DNA of 64,000 nt from Phascolarctobacterium faecium DSM 14760 (lineage in GTDB: Bacteria; Bacillota; Negativicutes; Acidaminococcales; Acidaminococcaceae): contig NZ_QLTS01000001.1 of NCBI RefSeq assembly GCF_003269275.1, positions 558,001 through 622,000 on the forward strand, in the 5' to 3' direction. Numbering within the stretch: position 1 is the stretch's first letter; each line of letters opens with the position of its first letter. Both the position numbers and the translations under genes were made by a program. Below are positions 17,528-25,855 of this stretch, piece after piece. The notes under the pieces are model-generated. The model was given only the letters and a program-made list of their open reading frames with translations, was not told the origin of the DNA and did no database searches.

Positions 17528-17905
17528 ATGAAAATCGCAGTTACTTATCAGGACGGCGACATCTTTCAACACTTCGGACACACCGAATTCTTTAAAATTT
17601 ACGACATCGAAAACACTGACATAGTCAAAACAGAAATCGTCAGCACCAACGGCAGCGGCCATGGCGCGCTGGCACAATTTCTGCACGAACACAGCGTCGA
17701 TACTCTGATCTGCGGCGGTATCGGCGGCGGCGCCCAAATGGCATTGTCACAAGCAGGTATCAAGCTTTATGGCGGTGTTACCGGCAAAGCCGATGATGCA
17801 GTAAATGCTTTGCTCAATAATAAACTAAACTATGACCCGGCAGTAAAATGCGACCACCACGAACAGGAACACGGCTGCGGTAGCCATAGTCACCACGGAC
17901 ATTAA
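17528..17905 (+). CDS. NifX/NifB-type dinitrogenase cofactor-binding family protein
   Basis: Small soluble protein of 125 residues with the dinitrogenase iron-molybdenum cofactor-binding fold (about 1-100): KIAVTYQDGDIFQHFGHTEFF at the N terminus and the CGGIGGGAQMAL loop in the middle. The last 20 residues are rich in histidine and cysteine (CDHHEQEH, then GCGSHSHHGH), a likely metal-binding tail. Family members in non-nitrogen-fixers are thought to bind iron-sulfur or other metal clusters, with function mostly unknown. It has its own promoter and terminator, and no nitrogenase or cluster-assembly gene is nearby. ATG after AAAGGAG. Confidence 0.88.
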   Translation: MKIAVTYQDGDIFQHFGHTEFFKIYDIENTDIVKTEIVSTNGSGHGALAQFLHEHSVDTLICGGIGGGAQMALSQAGIKLYGGVTGKADDAVNALLNNKLNYDPAVKCDHHEQEHGCGSHSHHGH

Positions 17906-17956
17906 GCACCTTGCCCTGCATGATTTACCTGAACAGCAAAATTCAGTACACTACTT

Positions 17957-17990
17957 ACTCACTGCATAAGCAGTGAGTTTTTCTTTTTCC
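17957..17990 (+). terminator. Terminator after the NifX-like gene
   Basis: Perfect 9-bp stem ACTCACTGC / GCAGTGAGT with a 4-nt loop (17957-17978), followed by TTTTCTTTTT on the plus strand. Confidence 0.88.
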
Positions 17991-18063
17991 GGACAGACTA
18001 AAAAGGAAAGCCATCTGCACCACTTATTAAAACGCTGTTTTGTAATCACTTCCCTGCTTCGTG

Positions 18064-18102
18064 GCAAAAGAAAACTGCCCCTGTTATATCAAGGGCAGTT
18101 TC
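18064..18102 (-). terminator. Terminator facing the restriction-modification operon
   Basis: Arms AAACTGCCC (18072-18080) and GGGCAGTTT (18093-18101). On the minus strand the hairpin is followed by TCTTTTG, so it would stop transcripts leaving the restriction-modification genes. Between 18103 and 18447 the DNA is AT-rich; two imperfect copies of a GTACGTTAG motif (18141 and 18243 regions) are seen but no gene is supported. Confidence 0.6.
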
Positions 18103-18447
18103 AAAATATTTTAAAATTTTGCTTCGTGTACTACTGCTTACGTACGTTAGCAAGTAATACCTGTCTTTATATTCTGCCTACTGTGTTAGTATTGAGATAA
18201 ATAGTATATTAAAACTCTAAACTGAATTTACTTTGTAGATAGTACGTTAGTAGAATATACCACGATGCTGTAACGTAAATACAAAACGTTTATTTTTTAT
18301 CTTGTATCTTTTCTTGTTTATTTCCTTATTCTTTTATGAACAGGCGAAACAGCGGCGATTTTAGCGGCGATGTAGGGAAATATACTAAAATGATAGTCCA
18401 CACAAAATCATAGATAATAATGTCAAAAAAATTTATAAAATTTCCCA

Positions 18448-18603
18448 TTATCTAATTAAAGTTTTTGCTTCATAAAATCTGTCAACCATTTCACTATTTA
18501 GTACTTCATTTACTATTTTTCTAACCTTATTTTTCTTGATTATAACATTATTCTTGCCTATTTGTATGTTTTTTATATTTAGGCATAATTTGAGGCTTTG
18601 CAT
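18448..18603 (-). CDS. Possible small protein overlapping the endonuclease 3' end
   Basis: An open frame of 51 codons begins at ATG 18603, inside the 3' end of the endonuclease gene in another frame, and runs 100 bases past its stop. The product would be a basic peptide with IKKNKVRKIVNEVLNSEM in the middle and YEAKTLIR at the end. Residue composition looks coding-like, but there is no clear ribosome site and AT-rich DNA easily gives such frames. It could also be the remnant of an alternative, longer endonuclease C terminus. Confidence 0.25.
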   Translation of the reverse strand: MQSLKLCLNIKNIQIGKNNVIIKKNKVRKIVNEVLNSEMVDRFYEAKTLIR

Positions 18604-20338
18604 AGTCTCTAATAACTTTATAATCTCTAATAGACACTACATTCTGTGAATAGTCAACAAAATCTACTATGTCCCATGGAAAAATCTCGACATTATTTGT
18701 TTGTCTAATAAGCGCTACCTGATCTCCAACATCTCTTGAAATATTTGATGCTATAAACAGACAAAACCATTCATTGTATCCATTTTTATCTTTAAAGTCT
18801 TTATTCGCTGTAGTTAAAACATGGTTTCTAATTGATGGCAATTCATGCTCAACTTGAAAACTACGAGTTTTTGAAATAGTCGGTTCCATAATTGCATGAA
18901 TAGTATCTTCAAAGACATCAATATCAGCACCAATTTGATTATTTTTCCCTCCTGAAGCAGTGTTAAATGGAATCCCTTGATCATCGGCTTTATAATTAGC
19001 TATTACCTTTAATTTTGGAAGAGCTTTCTTGATAACTATAGCAGATAGAAATTCTAGCCTTACAGTTTCTTTCACATATTTCAAAATAAAATGTGATGAC
19101 GGTCGATTCTCAACGCTATTTATCATTTCATTTTTTAAAAATTCCCAGTCATTTTCTACCGCCCATTTTTCAATCGCTCTTTCCTTTGCATCTTTAGCAT
19201 CTTGAGTTTCAACAGCTACTTGACTAAAAAAAAGCACTTTATCCATAGCTCCCATAAATTCAAAATACTTATCGACATTATCGCAAAAATTAACGTTTGA
19301 ACTATAATTTGTAAGAACATGATTAATCTTTTCTTGCTCGTTTTTATTTATATCAATAAACCGCCCAGCTCCTCGAAGGGAAATAAGCATTGTAAGCCGT
19401 AATTTACGTATAATTTCATCTGGTGTCTCACCCATAACCTTGTCAAATTTATAATCATTTTTCTTTGATAAGATAAAGGATTTGCTAGCAGGAACTAAAC
19501 TATTGTTAGAAGTAGAAGAATCCATTAAATTCATGGCATATTCATATACTAATTCATTTGAAGTATTGTATCCAAATTTTTGACGGAAAACATAAATATA
19601 CTCAGCTAATGTTTCATAATCATTATCACCCCACATAATTATGAATGGTAAATCCTGTTTCGCTATTCCAGGTCTATTATATTTCTCATCTAAGTATTTT
19701 ATTACATTTAGTACAAGTGGAAAAAAATTTACTTTAATAGTGTTTTTTCGATAAGGATTATTGATTTGATATTTCGCAAATGCGTTTAAAAATGCAGACT
19801 GTTCAAACCTTTCATCAAAAGACTCTCCTTTGGGGTATCCATTAACATAATCAGTAATCATTAGCTTACCATTAGAAGAAATTTTCACCTTTTCTCCCTT
19901 CACTACTCTAACAAGGCCTAACTCATTTAAAAAGTTAAATTGTGTATGAATCCTAGATTCCCATCCTCCATTCCAACCTTTATCTTTATGAGCCGTAATC
20001 GTATTTTTCAACAAATAAACTATCTTATCTAGCTCAATTTCTCCAGGCTCACCATCTACCCATTCTTTATAATATTTATCAACTTTTTTGCTAGCATCAG
20101 ACGATTGATCAGCAGCTAAAAAAGAAAATTTATCATTGTAATATTTCACGTAATTGCCTAATGTATTTTTAGTTGGGATAAAAATTTTCTGCCGAATTAT
20201 CTCACCTTCTAATTCTAAGGCTACTTGATCATCAATTGTTTTTCCTTCAAATTTACTCAATACAGAAATAAACTGTGGAATCCTACTTGGATTACGCAGA
20301 GTCGTATCAAAAGAAATAGGTTTTCTCCTTTTTGCCAT
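18548..20338 (-). CDS. AlwI-like type II restriction endonuclease
   Basis: Protein of 596 residues that I assign to the AlwI family of type IIS endonucleases. A helical N-terminal half (about 1-330) is probably the target-recognition region. The C-terminal part holds a PD-(D/E)XK-like arrangement: ADIDVFED (about 480), then MEPTISKTRSFQVEHELPSI with candidate catalytic or structural acids, then a hydrophobic strand before the end. AlwI itself recognises the asymmetric site GGATC and cuts beside it; whether this enzyme shares that site is not known. ATG at 20338 follows GAGGTG at good spacing. It directly follows two adenine methyltransferase genes on the same strand. GC content is clearly below the flanks. 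Confidence 0.75.
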   Translation of the reverse strand: MAKRRKPISFDTTLRNPSRIPQFISVLSKFEGKTIDDQVALELEGEIIRQKIFIPTKNTLGNYVKYYNDKFSFLAADQSSDASKKVDKYYKEWVDGEPGEIELDKIVYLLKNTITAHKDKGWNGGWESRIHTQFNFLNELGLVRVVKGEKVKISSNGKLMITDYVNGYPKGESFDERFEQSAFLNAFAKYQINNPYRKNTIKVNFFPLVLNVIKYLDEKYNRPGIAKQDLPFIIMWGDNDYETLAEYIYVFRQKFGYNTSNELVYEYAMNLMDSSTSNNSLVPASKSFILSKKNDYKFDKVMGETPDEIIRKLRLTMLISLRGAGRFIDINKNEQEKINHVLTNYSSNVNFCDNVDKYFEFMGAMDKVLFFSQVAVETQDAKDAKERAIEKWAVENDWEFLKNEMINSVENRPSSHFILKYVKETVRLEFLSAIVIKKALPKLKVIANYKADDQGIPFNTASGGKNNQIGADIDVFEDTIHAIMEPTISKTRSFQVEHELPSIRNHVLTTANKDFKDKNGYNEWFCLFIASNISRDVGDQVALIRQTNNVEIFPWDIVDFVDYSQNVVSIRDYKVIRDYAKPQIMPKYKKHTNRQE

Positions 20339-20347
20339 ATTCACACC

Positions 20348-21319
20348 TCAATTATAATAATTGGTTACATATATTTCTTTACTGTCTTTTTTTATAGTAT
20401 TATCAAATCTTGAGATATAATTACTTTCAATTTTGTATTCTCTATAATTTTTTGACCATTCAAATAAAATATCATTCTGTTTTCCCTTGTGAGATAACAT
20501 ATTAGACAGTCCCCACTTTATTCCTTTCCGGTCTAGTCTATCTAACACGCTATATAGACGTCGTTCATCTTTTTCACTCCAAAGCTTATTATAGTCGCTG
20601 AAAGTAATAAGATATGGTGGATCAAAATATAGAAAATCATTTGAAGTTAATTCAATAGATTCAACAAATTTTTCAAAGTCCATTCCTGATGATAAAGTTA
20701 CCTCATTGTTGTTATACCATGACGAATAATTTTTCAGTGCCGCAGTAACATTTTTATTCCAATCAACATTACCAACTGGCAAATTAAACTTTCCTTGCCT
20801 ATTGAATCGAATCATATGATTAAAACCATAAACCAGCAGCAAATATAGAAAATCAATATTTGACTGATCTTTGTTATAATCATTTCTAAGTCTCAAATAT
20901 GCATCTTTATTATAATTTGAAAAATATGTTTTAATATATATTTTTTTTAGTTCTTCTATTTCAGTAGTCGTACCTTTTTCAGAAAGACTTAGTCCATATT
21001 TTTTAATCAAGTTATACATTTTTTCAATAAAGTAATCAATATCTTTTGAAGCGATTTGAAGATGCTCATGCAACTCAATTATTTTCTCATCCACATCATT
21101 CATCACAATTTTTTTTGCATTAACATTAATTGACGCGCTCCCTCCACCACAAAAAACATCATAATACGTATCAATGTCGTTAGGAAATAGCTTTTTTAGT
21201 TGAGGCATTAGCTTGTATTTATCACCAACATAAAACAAAGGAGATCGTATTGATTTCTTTTTTTTCTTTTGTGACTCAACATCATATACCTCAGCAACAA
21301 ATAATACAGGTTGCATCAT
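20348..21319 (-). CDS. DNA adenine methyltransferase, D12/Dam class
   Basis: N6-adenine methyltransferase of 323 residues that would protect one strand of the target site. Motif I is DVFCGGGSASIN (about 57-68), preceded by the YVGDKYKLMPQL segment that binds the methyl donor, and motif IV is YFDPPYLI (about 233-240, DPPY form). The order and spacing fit the Dam-like alpha class. The ATG overlaps the stop of the upstream methyltransferase (ATGA), so the two are translationally coupled. The endonuclease begins about 10 bases after its stop. Confidence 0.9.
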   Translation of the reverse strand: MMQPVLFVAEVYDVESQKKKKKSIRSPLFYVGDKYKLMPQLKKLFPNDIDTYYDVFCGGGSASINVNAKKIVMNDVDEKIIELHEHLQIASKDIDYFIEKMYNLIKKYGLSLSEKGTTTEIEELKKIYIKTYFSNYNKDAYLRLRNDYNKDQSNIDFLYLLLVYGFNHMIRFNRQGKFNLPVGNVDWNKNVTAALKNYSSWYNNNEVTLSSGMDFEKFVESIELTSNDFLYFDPPYLITFSDYNKLWSEKDERRLYSVLDRLDRKGIKWGLSNMLSHKGKQNDILFEWSKNYREYKIESNYISRFDNTIKKDSKEIYVTNYYN

Positions 21320-22566
21320 TTTCCTACCTCTGTAATAAAAACGAATTCTTTGTGATCTTTGAGATTAGTTTTTCCAGCATTAAAAAACTGAAATGAGCGT
21401 TCAAAACTTTGAGTACTTCCTACATTATTTAGTGACTTAATAATTTCCTCATGTGTAATTTTGTTTTTTGAACTGCTACTCTTTGGTTTGTATGTATTAT
21501 TATAAGTAACAACTATGTATCTTACATTCAAGTTCTTAATCAAATCGTCAAATATCATTGGAGCATTAGTTTTTGAATACTCACTCATATTTTCAACTGG
21601 TGGTTTCATAGCAACACCCTCTAATTTAGGTTTATCCCACTTTACAATTCCTTCTAAAACATGATAAAAACGCGAATACTGTCTAGAGTTGTATGGTGGA
21701 TCAACAAAAGCTACATCTGCTGATACTTTACGTACAAGTACATTTGCGTCGTCTCTAAATATCTTAATATCTTTTCCAGACACAACTAACGGATTAATAA
21801 GTTCAAAAATAAATCTATCACTAATATCCACTTTTTTTCTATAAGCATCATAATGTCCAACTGTGTTTGCAATTTTATCGGACGAATATATAAGCGAAGC
21901 AATCAAAATTGACCGCTCACGTTCATTTAAGTCATCTGAATTCTCAATTCGAGTTCTAATCTCACCAATAATTCTTGCATCATATTCGCTGAAAAACTTA
22001 CCACCGAAATTTTCAACAAAATAATCATCATCCATTGAATTTGTACATATTTTTTGGAAATTTCGTTGATAGTTTAATACTTTATCTTCATCATATTTTT
22101 GCATTCCAAAAAAAGCTTTAAAAATTATGTTGTTTGAATATAGAAAGTCATTTATAATAAACTTTCTATACTTTGGCAACATCGCTTTAGAAACTACACC
22201 AGTTCCTGCAAATACATCAAAAAATGAATCGCCCTGGGTATATTCGTCCATCAAACCAGAAATCCAGTTCATCAATTTGCTTTTATTACCAATATAACGG
22301 CGGTTTTCGAGATTATATCGCCCACAAAGATTAGAAAAAACAACATTATATTTATCTTTCAATCTAGTTTCCAAATCTTCGAGTTCTTTCATTACTGCGA
22401 ATCTACTTTTTCCTACAGACTTTGCAATAGCATCAAAATATTCAATATTCCACTTATCTATATCACGTTTATTCATCCTTCTAACTGTCGTTTCAGGAAT
22501 ACCTGAAATCAAATGAACTTTCCTAATATTAGTATTATTTTGCTTCAAGTACGTTTCTAATATCAT
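21316..22566 (-). CDS. DNA adenine methyltransferase with N-terminal DNA-binding-like extension
   Basis: Second adenine methyltransferase, 416 residues, first gene of the restriction-modification operon. Residues 1-70 read like a small helix-turn-helix unit (SGIPETTVRRMN), absent from the neighbour. The catalytic part starts at RYIGNKSKLMNWI (about 90), with motif I DVFAGTGVVSKAM and motif IV VDPPYNSRQYSRFYH. Two methyltransferases for one endonuclease fit a non-palindromic target in which each strand needs its own enzyme. The start is placed at ATG 22566, behind GAGGTG, rather than three codons upstream at GTG. A TATAAT hexamer lies about 20 bases before the ribosome site. Confidence 0.88.
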   Translation of the reverse strand: MILETYLKQNNTNIRKVHLISGIPETTVRRMNKRDIDKWNIEYFDAIAKSVGKSRFAVMKELEDLETRLKDKYNVVFSNLCGRYNLENRRYIGNKSKLMNWISGLMDEYTQGDSFFDVFAGTGVVSKAMLPKYRKFIINDFLYSNNIIFKAFFGMQKYDEDKVLNYQRNFQKICTNSMDDDYFVENFGGKFFSEYDARIIGEIRTRIENSDDLNERERSILIASLIYSSDKIANTVGHYDAYRKKVDISDRFIFELINPLVVSGKDIKIFRDDANVLVRKVSADVAFVDPPYNSRQYSRFYHVLEGIVKWDKPKLEGVAMKPPVENMSEYSKTNAPMIFDDLIKNLNVRYIVVTYNNTYKPKSSSSKNKITHEEIIKSLNNVGSTQSFERSFQFFNAGKTNLKDHKEFVFITEVGK

Positions 22567-23131
22567 CTCTTTCACCTCGTATTTTAATATTATAACATAT
22601 ATTTACCATCTTAATTAATAAAAATCGGCGTATTTGATGGATGATTTTAAACTCACTATGATGATGCAACCATTTATACATCTTTATCAATCATCTAATT
22701 CGAATCTATTTTTGTATGATATATGATCGTTATTATGTAGTATCTATATTAACATATCGTCTTAGCAACTAACTTTATAATACATTTTAAGCTGGGAATA
22801 TCTTTTCCTAAATCCTTTATTCATTTGATTTCATTCACCTGCATATTTCTATACTGTTTCAATTATATATAATCTCCAATCTCACTGACACCCTATACTA
22901 ACATACTTCTCTGTATTTTCCTATATTATTGTTATATCTCGTAAATACTATACAAATGCTTCTGTATTATAATTTCTTTCAACCATATTTTTCAACTTAT
23001 TATATTAATTTTCTCTACTATAAACAAGATCCTATCTCATGATAAGCAACACTACTTTTCCAACGTCTGAGCTTTTTTATTATCTTGTTAAGTTTTAAAA
23101 CAAAATTTATTTATATTGTTGACTAAAAAAG
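22567..23131. other. AT-rich gap right of the restriction-modification genes
   Basis: About 560 bases without a supported gene. Between 22801 and 23040 the plus strand has about 50 C and only about 10 G, so the minus strand is purine-loaded as in the neighbouring minus-strand genes. One minus-strand frame reads fairly well but contains five stops, so a decayed gene is possible. The promoter of the methyltransferase operon lies at the left end. Confidence 0.5.
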
Positions 23132-23159
23132 TTGCATCCTTTCAAAGTCGTAGTATAAT
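23132..23159 (+). promoter_or_regulatory. Promoter of the DUF2939 gene
   Basis: TTGCAT (23132-23137) and TATAAT (23154-23159) with a 16-base spacer, about 40 bases before the start codon. Confidence 0.6.
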
Positions 23160-23200
23160 AGGCATTATAATAAATTTAAAGTTTTTGAGGGGATGCACTT

Positions 23201-24256
23201 ATGCAAACAAAAAAATTAAAATACCTGCTGCTGTTTGCCGTTATCGCAATAGCCGCCGCAGTGGCATGGTACTTTGCCTACTGGGTCAAAACGCCGCAGT
23301 ATTCGCTGGGCCTTATTGGCAGCGCAGTACAAAAGCACGATTTTGCGGCTTTTGAAAAGCACGTCGATATGGAAACACTTTACAGCAGTGCTTATGACGA
23401 TGTCGTTGTTGCCTCTTTTGGTAACGAACGCCTGTCAAGCCCGATTCTGGCTGCGTTAGTACAGAATATCAAAGGTGTTGCCGTCCCGATCCTGATCGAC
23501 CAGACCAGACAATACGTCAACGGCGGTACTATGGAAGAAGCAGATCCAAGTGATGCTGACTCGCCGATGCTGCAAAACAACGGCACTGATATTGTCAATA
23601 ATCTGAAAAACAAGACAGGCGTCAATTCTATGCAGTATCAGGGTGTGGAAAAGATTCAGAAAAATGGCAGTGTCGCTGTCGTAACCATCAAAGTTTTCGA
23701 CAGCGAATTAGACAAACATTTTTTAGTAGAACTTGCTATGCAGCAGCTTACTGACGATACCTGGCAGATAACCAAGATCAACAATCTGAAAACTTTGATC
23801 AATGAACGTGATCAGGCCTTACAAAACAAACTGGCTGAACTTAACGCTCCTGTACAAAAGCAGATCGGCGACGCTGTTGCCGTTTCTCCGCAAAAAATCT
23901 TTATAACTTCGGCTCCTTATTCCGGCGTTATACGCCTGTTAGAAGCAGATATTCAGCTGACTAACAACGCGATGAGGGAGTTGCAGTATTTTACCGGTGT
24001 TCTGGAGCTTTACAACGCTGATAATGAATTATTTTACAGTGGTAATTTTGCCAGCAGCAAAGACCTTGCCGCCAAACAGACCGCAGTTTATAAATTCAAC
24101 TGGGAGCTGAACCCTTTTCTGACTGATGATGCCAAGGTTATGAACAGCGATTTCAGCAAAGTGACTTGGAAGGCTTCTCTAAGCAGTCTGTCCTTTGCCG
24201 ACGGCTCTACAATCGAACTTTTAACGCAGCTGCCTGTTAAAGCAGCAACTAAATAA
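23201..24256 (+). CDS. DUF2939-type membrane-anchored protein
   Basis: Protein of 351 residues with one N-terminal membrane segment (about 7-27) and an extracytoplasmic remainder. Residues about 33-200 fit DUF2939, with the characteristic pattern YSLGLIGSAVQKHDFAAFEKHVD that pairs a short helix with a conserved VD. The C-terminal part (about 230-350) looks like a beta-rich domain that may interact with other envelope components. Function unknown. ATG after GAGGGG. It has its own promoter and a strong terminator, so it is a single-gene unit with normal GC beside the AT-rich island. Confidence 0.75.
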   Translation: MQTKKLKYLLLFAVIAIAAAVAWYFAYWVKTPQYSLGLIGSAVQKHDFAAFEKHVDMETLYSSAYDDVVVASFGNERLSSPILAALVQNIKGVAVPILIDQTRQYVNGGTMEEADPSDADSPMLQNNGTDIVNNLKNKTGVNSMQYQGVEKIQKNGSVAVVTIKVFDSELDKHFLVELAMQQLTDDTWQITKINNLKTLINERDQALQNKLAELNAPVQKQIGDAVAVSPQKIFITSAPYSGVIRLLEADIQLTNNAMRELQYFTGVLELYNADNELFYSGNFASSKDLAAKQTAVYKFNWELNPFLTDDAKVMNSDFSKVTWKASLSSLSFADGSTIELLTQLPVKAATK

Positions 24257-24263
24257 AAACCTG

Positions 24264-24301
24264 AAAGCCGTAACGCCGATCCAACAGCGTTACGGCTTTT
24301 T
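24264..24301. terminator. Bidirectional terminator between DUF2939 and amidase genes
   Basis: Perfect 13-bp stem AAAGCCGTAACGC / GCGTTACGGCTTT with an 11-base loop; T-run on the plus strand and a weaker one on the minus strand, serving both convergent genes. Confidence 0.9.
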
Positions 24302-24303
24302 TA

Positions 24304-24828
24304 TTACCACTGACAGCAGGCTTTCGCTTTGCTGCGGATCAAAGCACCGCCATCTTGCAAAGTTCCGTCGGCAGATGCCAGCTTCCACAGATCCCATCTT
24401 TCAAAAGTCGTTGCCGGCCCATAATCATCAAGGTCAGCCGCTTCTGCATGAGTCATAACATAATTATCGTCGATCGGCAAATCCAGTCCCCGGCACAAAA
24501 CCGCTACTACCCGCGCCAAGGTTTCTAACTGTTGCCGTGTAGGCGGCACGCTGCCAAAGTCCACACCGCCATCGGCATAAGCCACCGCGTCGGCGCAGCA
24601 GCAGATGCTTACCGCAACTGCGCCGCTGTTACGATGCCAGGTATGCTCTTTATATTCTGTCAGTTTCCCGCAGCTGCTCCACACTGTACCATCACCTGTG
24701 ATATTCAAGTGATAGTCGTCATAAGTATTGTTATAATGCCCCGCCGTCCAGTGCAAATAAATCCTTCTGATCTCACCCTTTGCGTTTTCAGCCAGCGCCG
24801 CCAATTCCTGCAATGTTATTTCACGCAT
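24304..24828 (-). CDS. N-acetylmuramoyl-L-alanine amidase-like (PGRP fold) protein
   Basis: Protein of 174 residues related to amidase_2/peptidoglycan recognition domains, which cleave the bond between muramic acid and the stem peptide using zinc. The metal ligands are visible as LHWTAG (about 25-30), HTWHRN (about 62-67) and VMTHAEA (about 124-130), with the strand HLNITGDGTVW between. There is no signal peptide, so it acts in the cytoplasm or needs a helper to leave the cell, as phage endolysins do. It is the last gene of the minus-strand run that starts near 29.0 kb. ATG after GGAGGG. Confidence 0.8.
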   Translation of the reverse strand: MREITLQELAALAENAKGEIRRIYLHWTAGHYNNTYDDYHLNITGDGTVWSSCGKLTEYKEHTWHRNSGAVAVSICCCADAVAYADGGVDFGSVPPTRQQLETLARVVAVLCRGLDLPIDDNYVMTHAEAADLDDYGPATTFERWDLWKLASADGTLQDGGALIRSKAKACCQW

Positions 24829-24844
24829 TTTCTATCCCTCCGTC

Positions 24845-25843
24845 TCAGGCTGCCTGCGCCTGCTGCTCATCATAAAACTTCTCAACAGTTATATCACAGG
24901 TTTTGCCATTGCTTTTTATAATAATATCGCCGCATAAAGCCGTATTGAAAACATCGGCCTGTAAATTGTACAGTCTTTGTACCACTTCCGGGCTGGGATG
25001 CTTATATTTATTACCTTCGCCGCTGCTGATGACCGCTATTTTCGGTTTGACAGCAGCTAAAAATTCATTGATCGATGATGTTTTACTGCCGTGATGCGCC
25101 ACTTTTAAAACCTGCGCCTGCAGTGCCTCAGGGTCAGTTTGCAGCAGATCACGTTCTACTTCGGCCTGAATATCCCCGGTCAGCAGCATTGCAAAATCTT
25201 TATACTCCAACCGCAGCACCAGACTGTTGTTATTGGTGTCAGAAGGAGTCCCCTTATACAGCGTCTGCGGACTCAGGACCTTCAGCTTCACCATTTCATT
25301 GACCGGAACTTCCTGACCGCCGCGCAGTACTTCAAAAGGAATCTGTTCCTTTTCTATCTGCAAACGAAAGTCGTTATACATTTTAGTTTTATAATTCTGA
25401 CCGCTGTCATAAACATGTTTTACCGGAAACCTGTTCAGCACCGCTTTCATACCGCCGATATGGTCGGCATGCGGATGTGTAGCGATCAGCATATCGATCT
25501 GCTCGACATGATTTTCTTCCAGCTTGGTCAGCAGCCTGGCAGCTTCGCTGCGGTCGCCGCTGTCGATCAGGATATTTTTCCCCTGCATTTGTACCAGGAT
25601 ACTGTCTCCCTGTCCAATATCCAAAGCTGTAACGGCAAGGATATCGTCAGCAGTTTTCACAGCTTCCTGTGTTTTTGCCTCCGCTTTTGGCGGCATTTCT
25701 TCGGGTACTGCAGTATCCATCGTCTGTAACTGCTCCAGCAAAACCGGCACATAACTTTTTATCAGCTCGCTGTCTTTAGTAACAACGCCGGCTGCAAGCA
25801 CCAGCGCAGCCAAAAGTATCGCTAAAAATGAAGTCTTCTTCAT
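24845..25843 (-). CDS. ComEC-like metallo-beta-lactamase-fold hydrolase
   Basis: Protein of 332 residues with an N-terminal signal peptide or anchor (about 4-20), a low-complexity linker, and a metallo-beta-lactamase domain from about residue 68 that resembles the C-terminal domain of ComEC: ALDIGQGDSILVQ, then ATHPHADHIGG (metal ligands), LLTGDIQ and VLKVAHHGSKTS. It has no ComEC channel domain. Substrate unknown; related stand-alone proteins may be nucleases or phosphodiesterases outside the membrane. ATG after AAGGAG. It lies 12 bases behind the patatin gene and 16 bases before the amidase gene. Confidence 0.85.
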   Translation of the reverse strand: MKKTSFLAILLAALVLAAGVVTKDSELIKSYVPVLLEQLQTMDTAVPEEMPPKAEAKTQEAVKTADDILAVTALDIGQGDSILVQMQGKNILIDSGDRSEAARLLTKLEENHVEQIDMLIATHPHADHIGGMKAVLNRFPVKHVYDSGQNYKTKMYNDFRLQIEKEQIPFEVLRGGQEVPVNEMVKLKVLSPQTLYKGTPSDTNNNSLVLRLEYKDFAMLLTGDIQAEVERDLLQTDPEALQAQVLKVAHHGSKTSSINEFLAAVKPKIAVISSGEGNKYKHPSPEVVQRLYNLQADVFNTALCGDIIIKSNGKTCDITVEKFYDEQQAQAA

Positions 25844-25855
25844 ATGTTCCGCTCC

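Noticed and set aside
18141-18265. CRISPR-like or direct-repeat array left of the restriction-modification island
   Set aside because: Only two imperfect copies of a nine-base GTACGTTAG motif, without regular spacing.
18330-18420. Short plus-strand frame with a repeated SGDFSGDV-like pattern resembling the tail of a phage integrase
   Set aside because: It is only 25 codons from its ATG, the upstream frame has no recombinase motif, and no attachment repeat was found at the two sides of the island.
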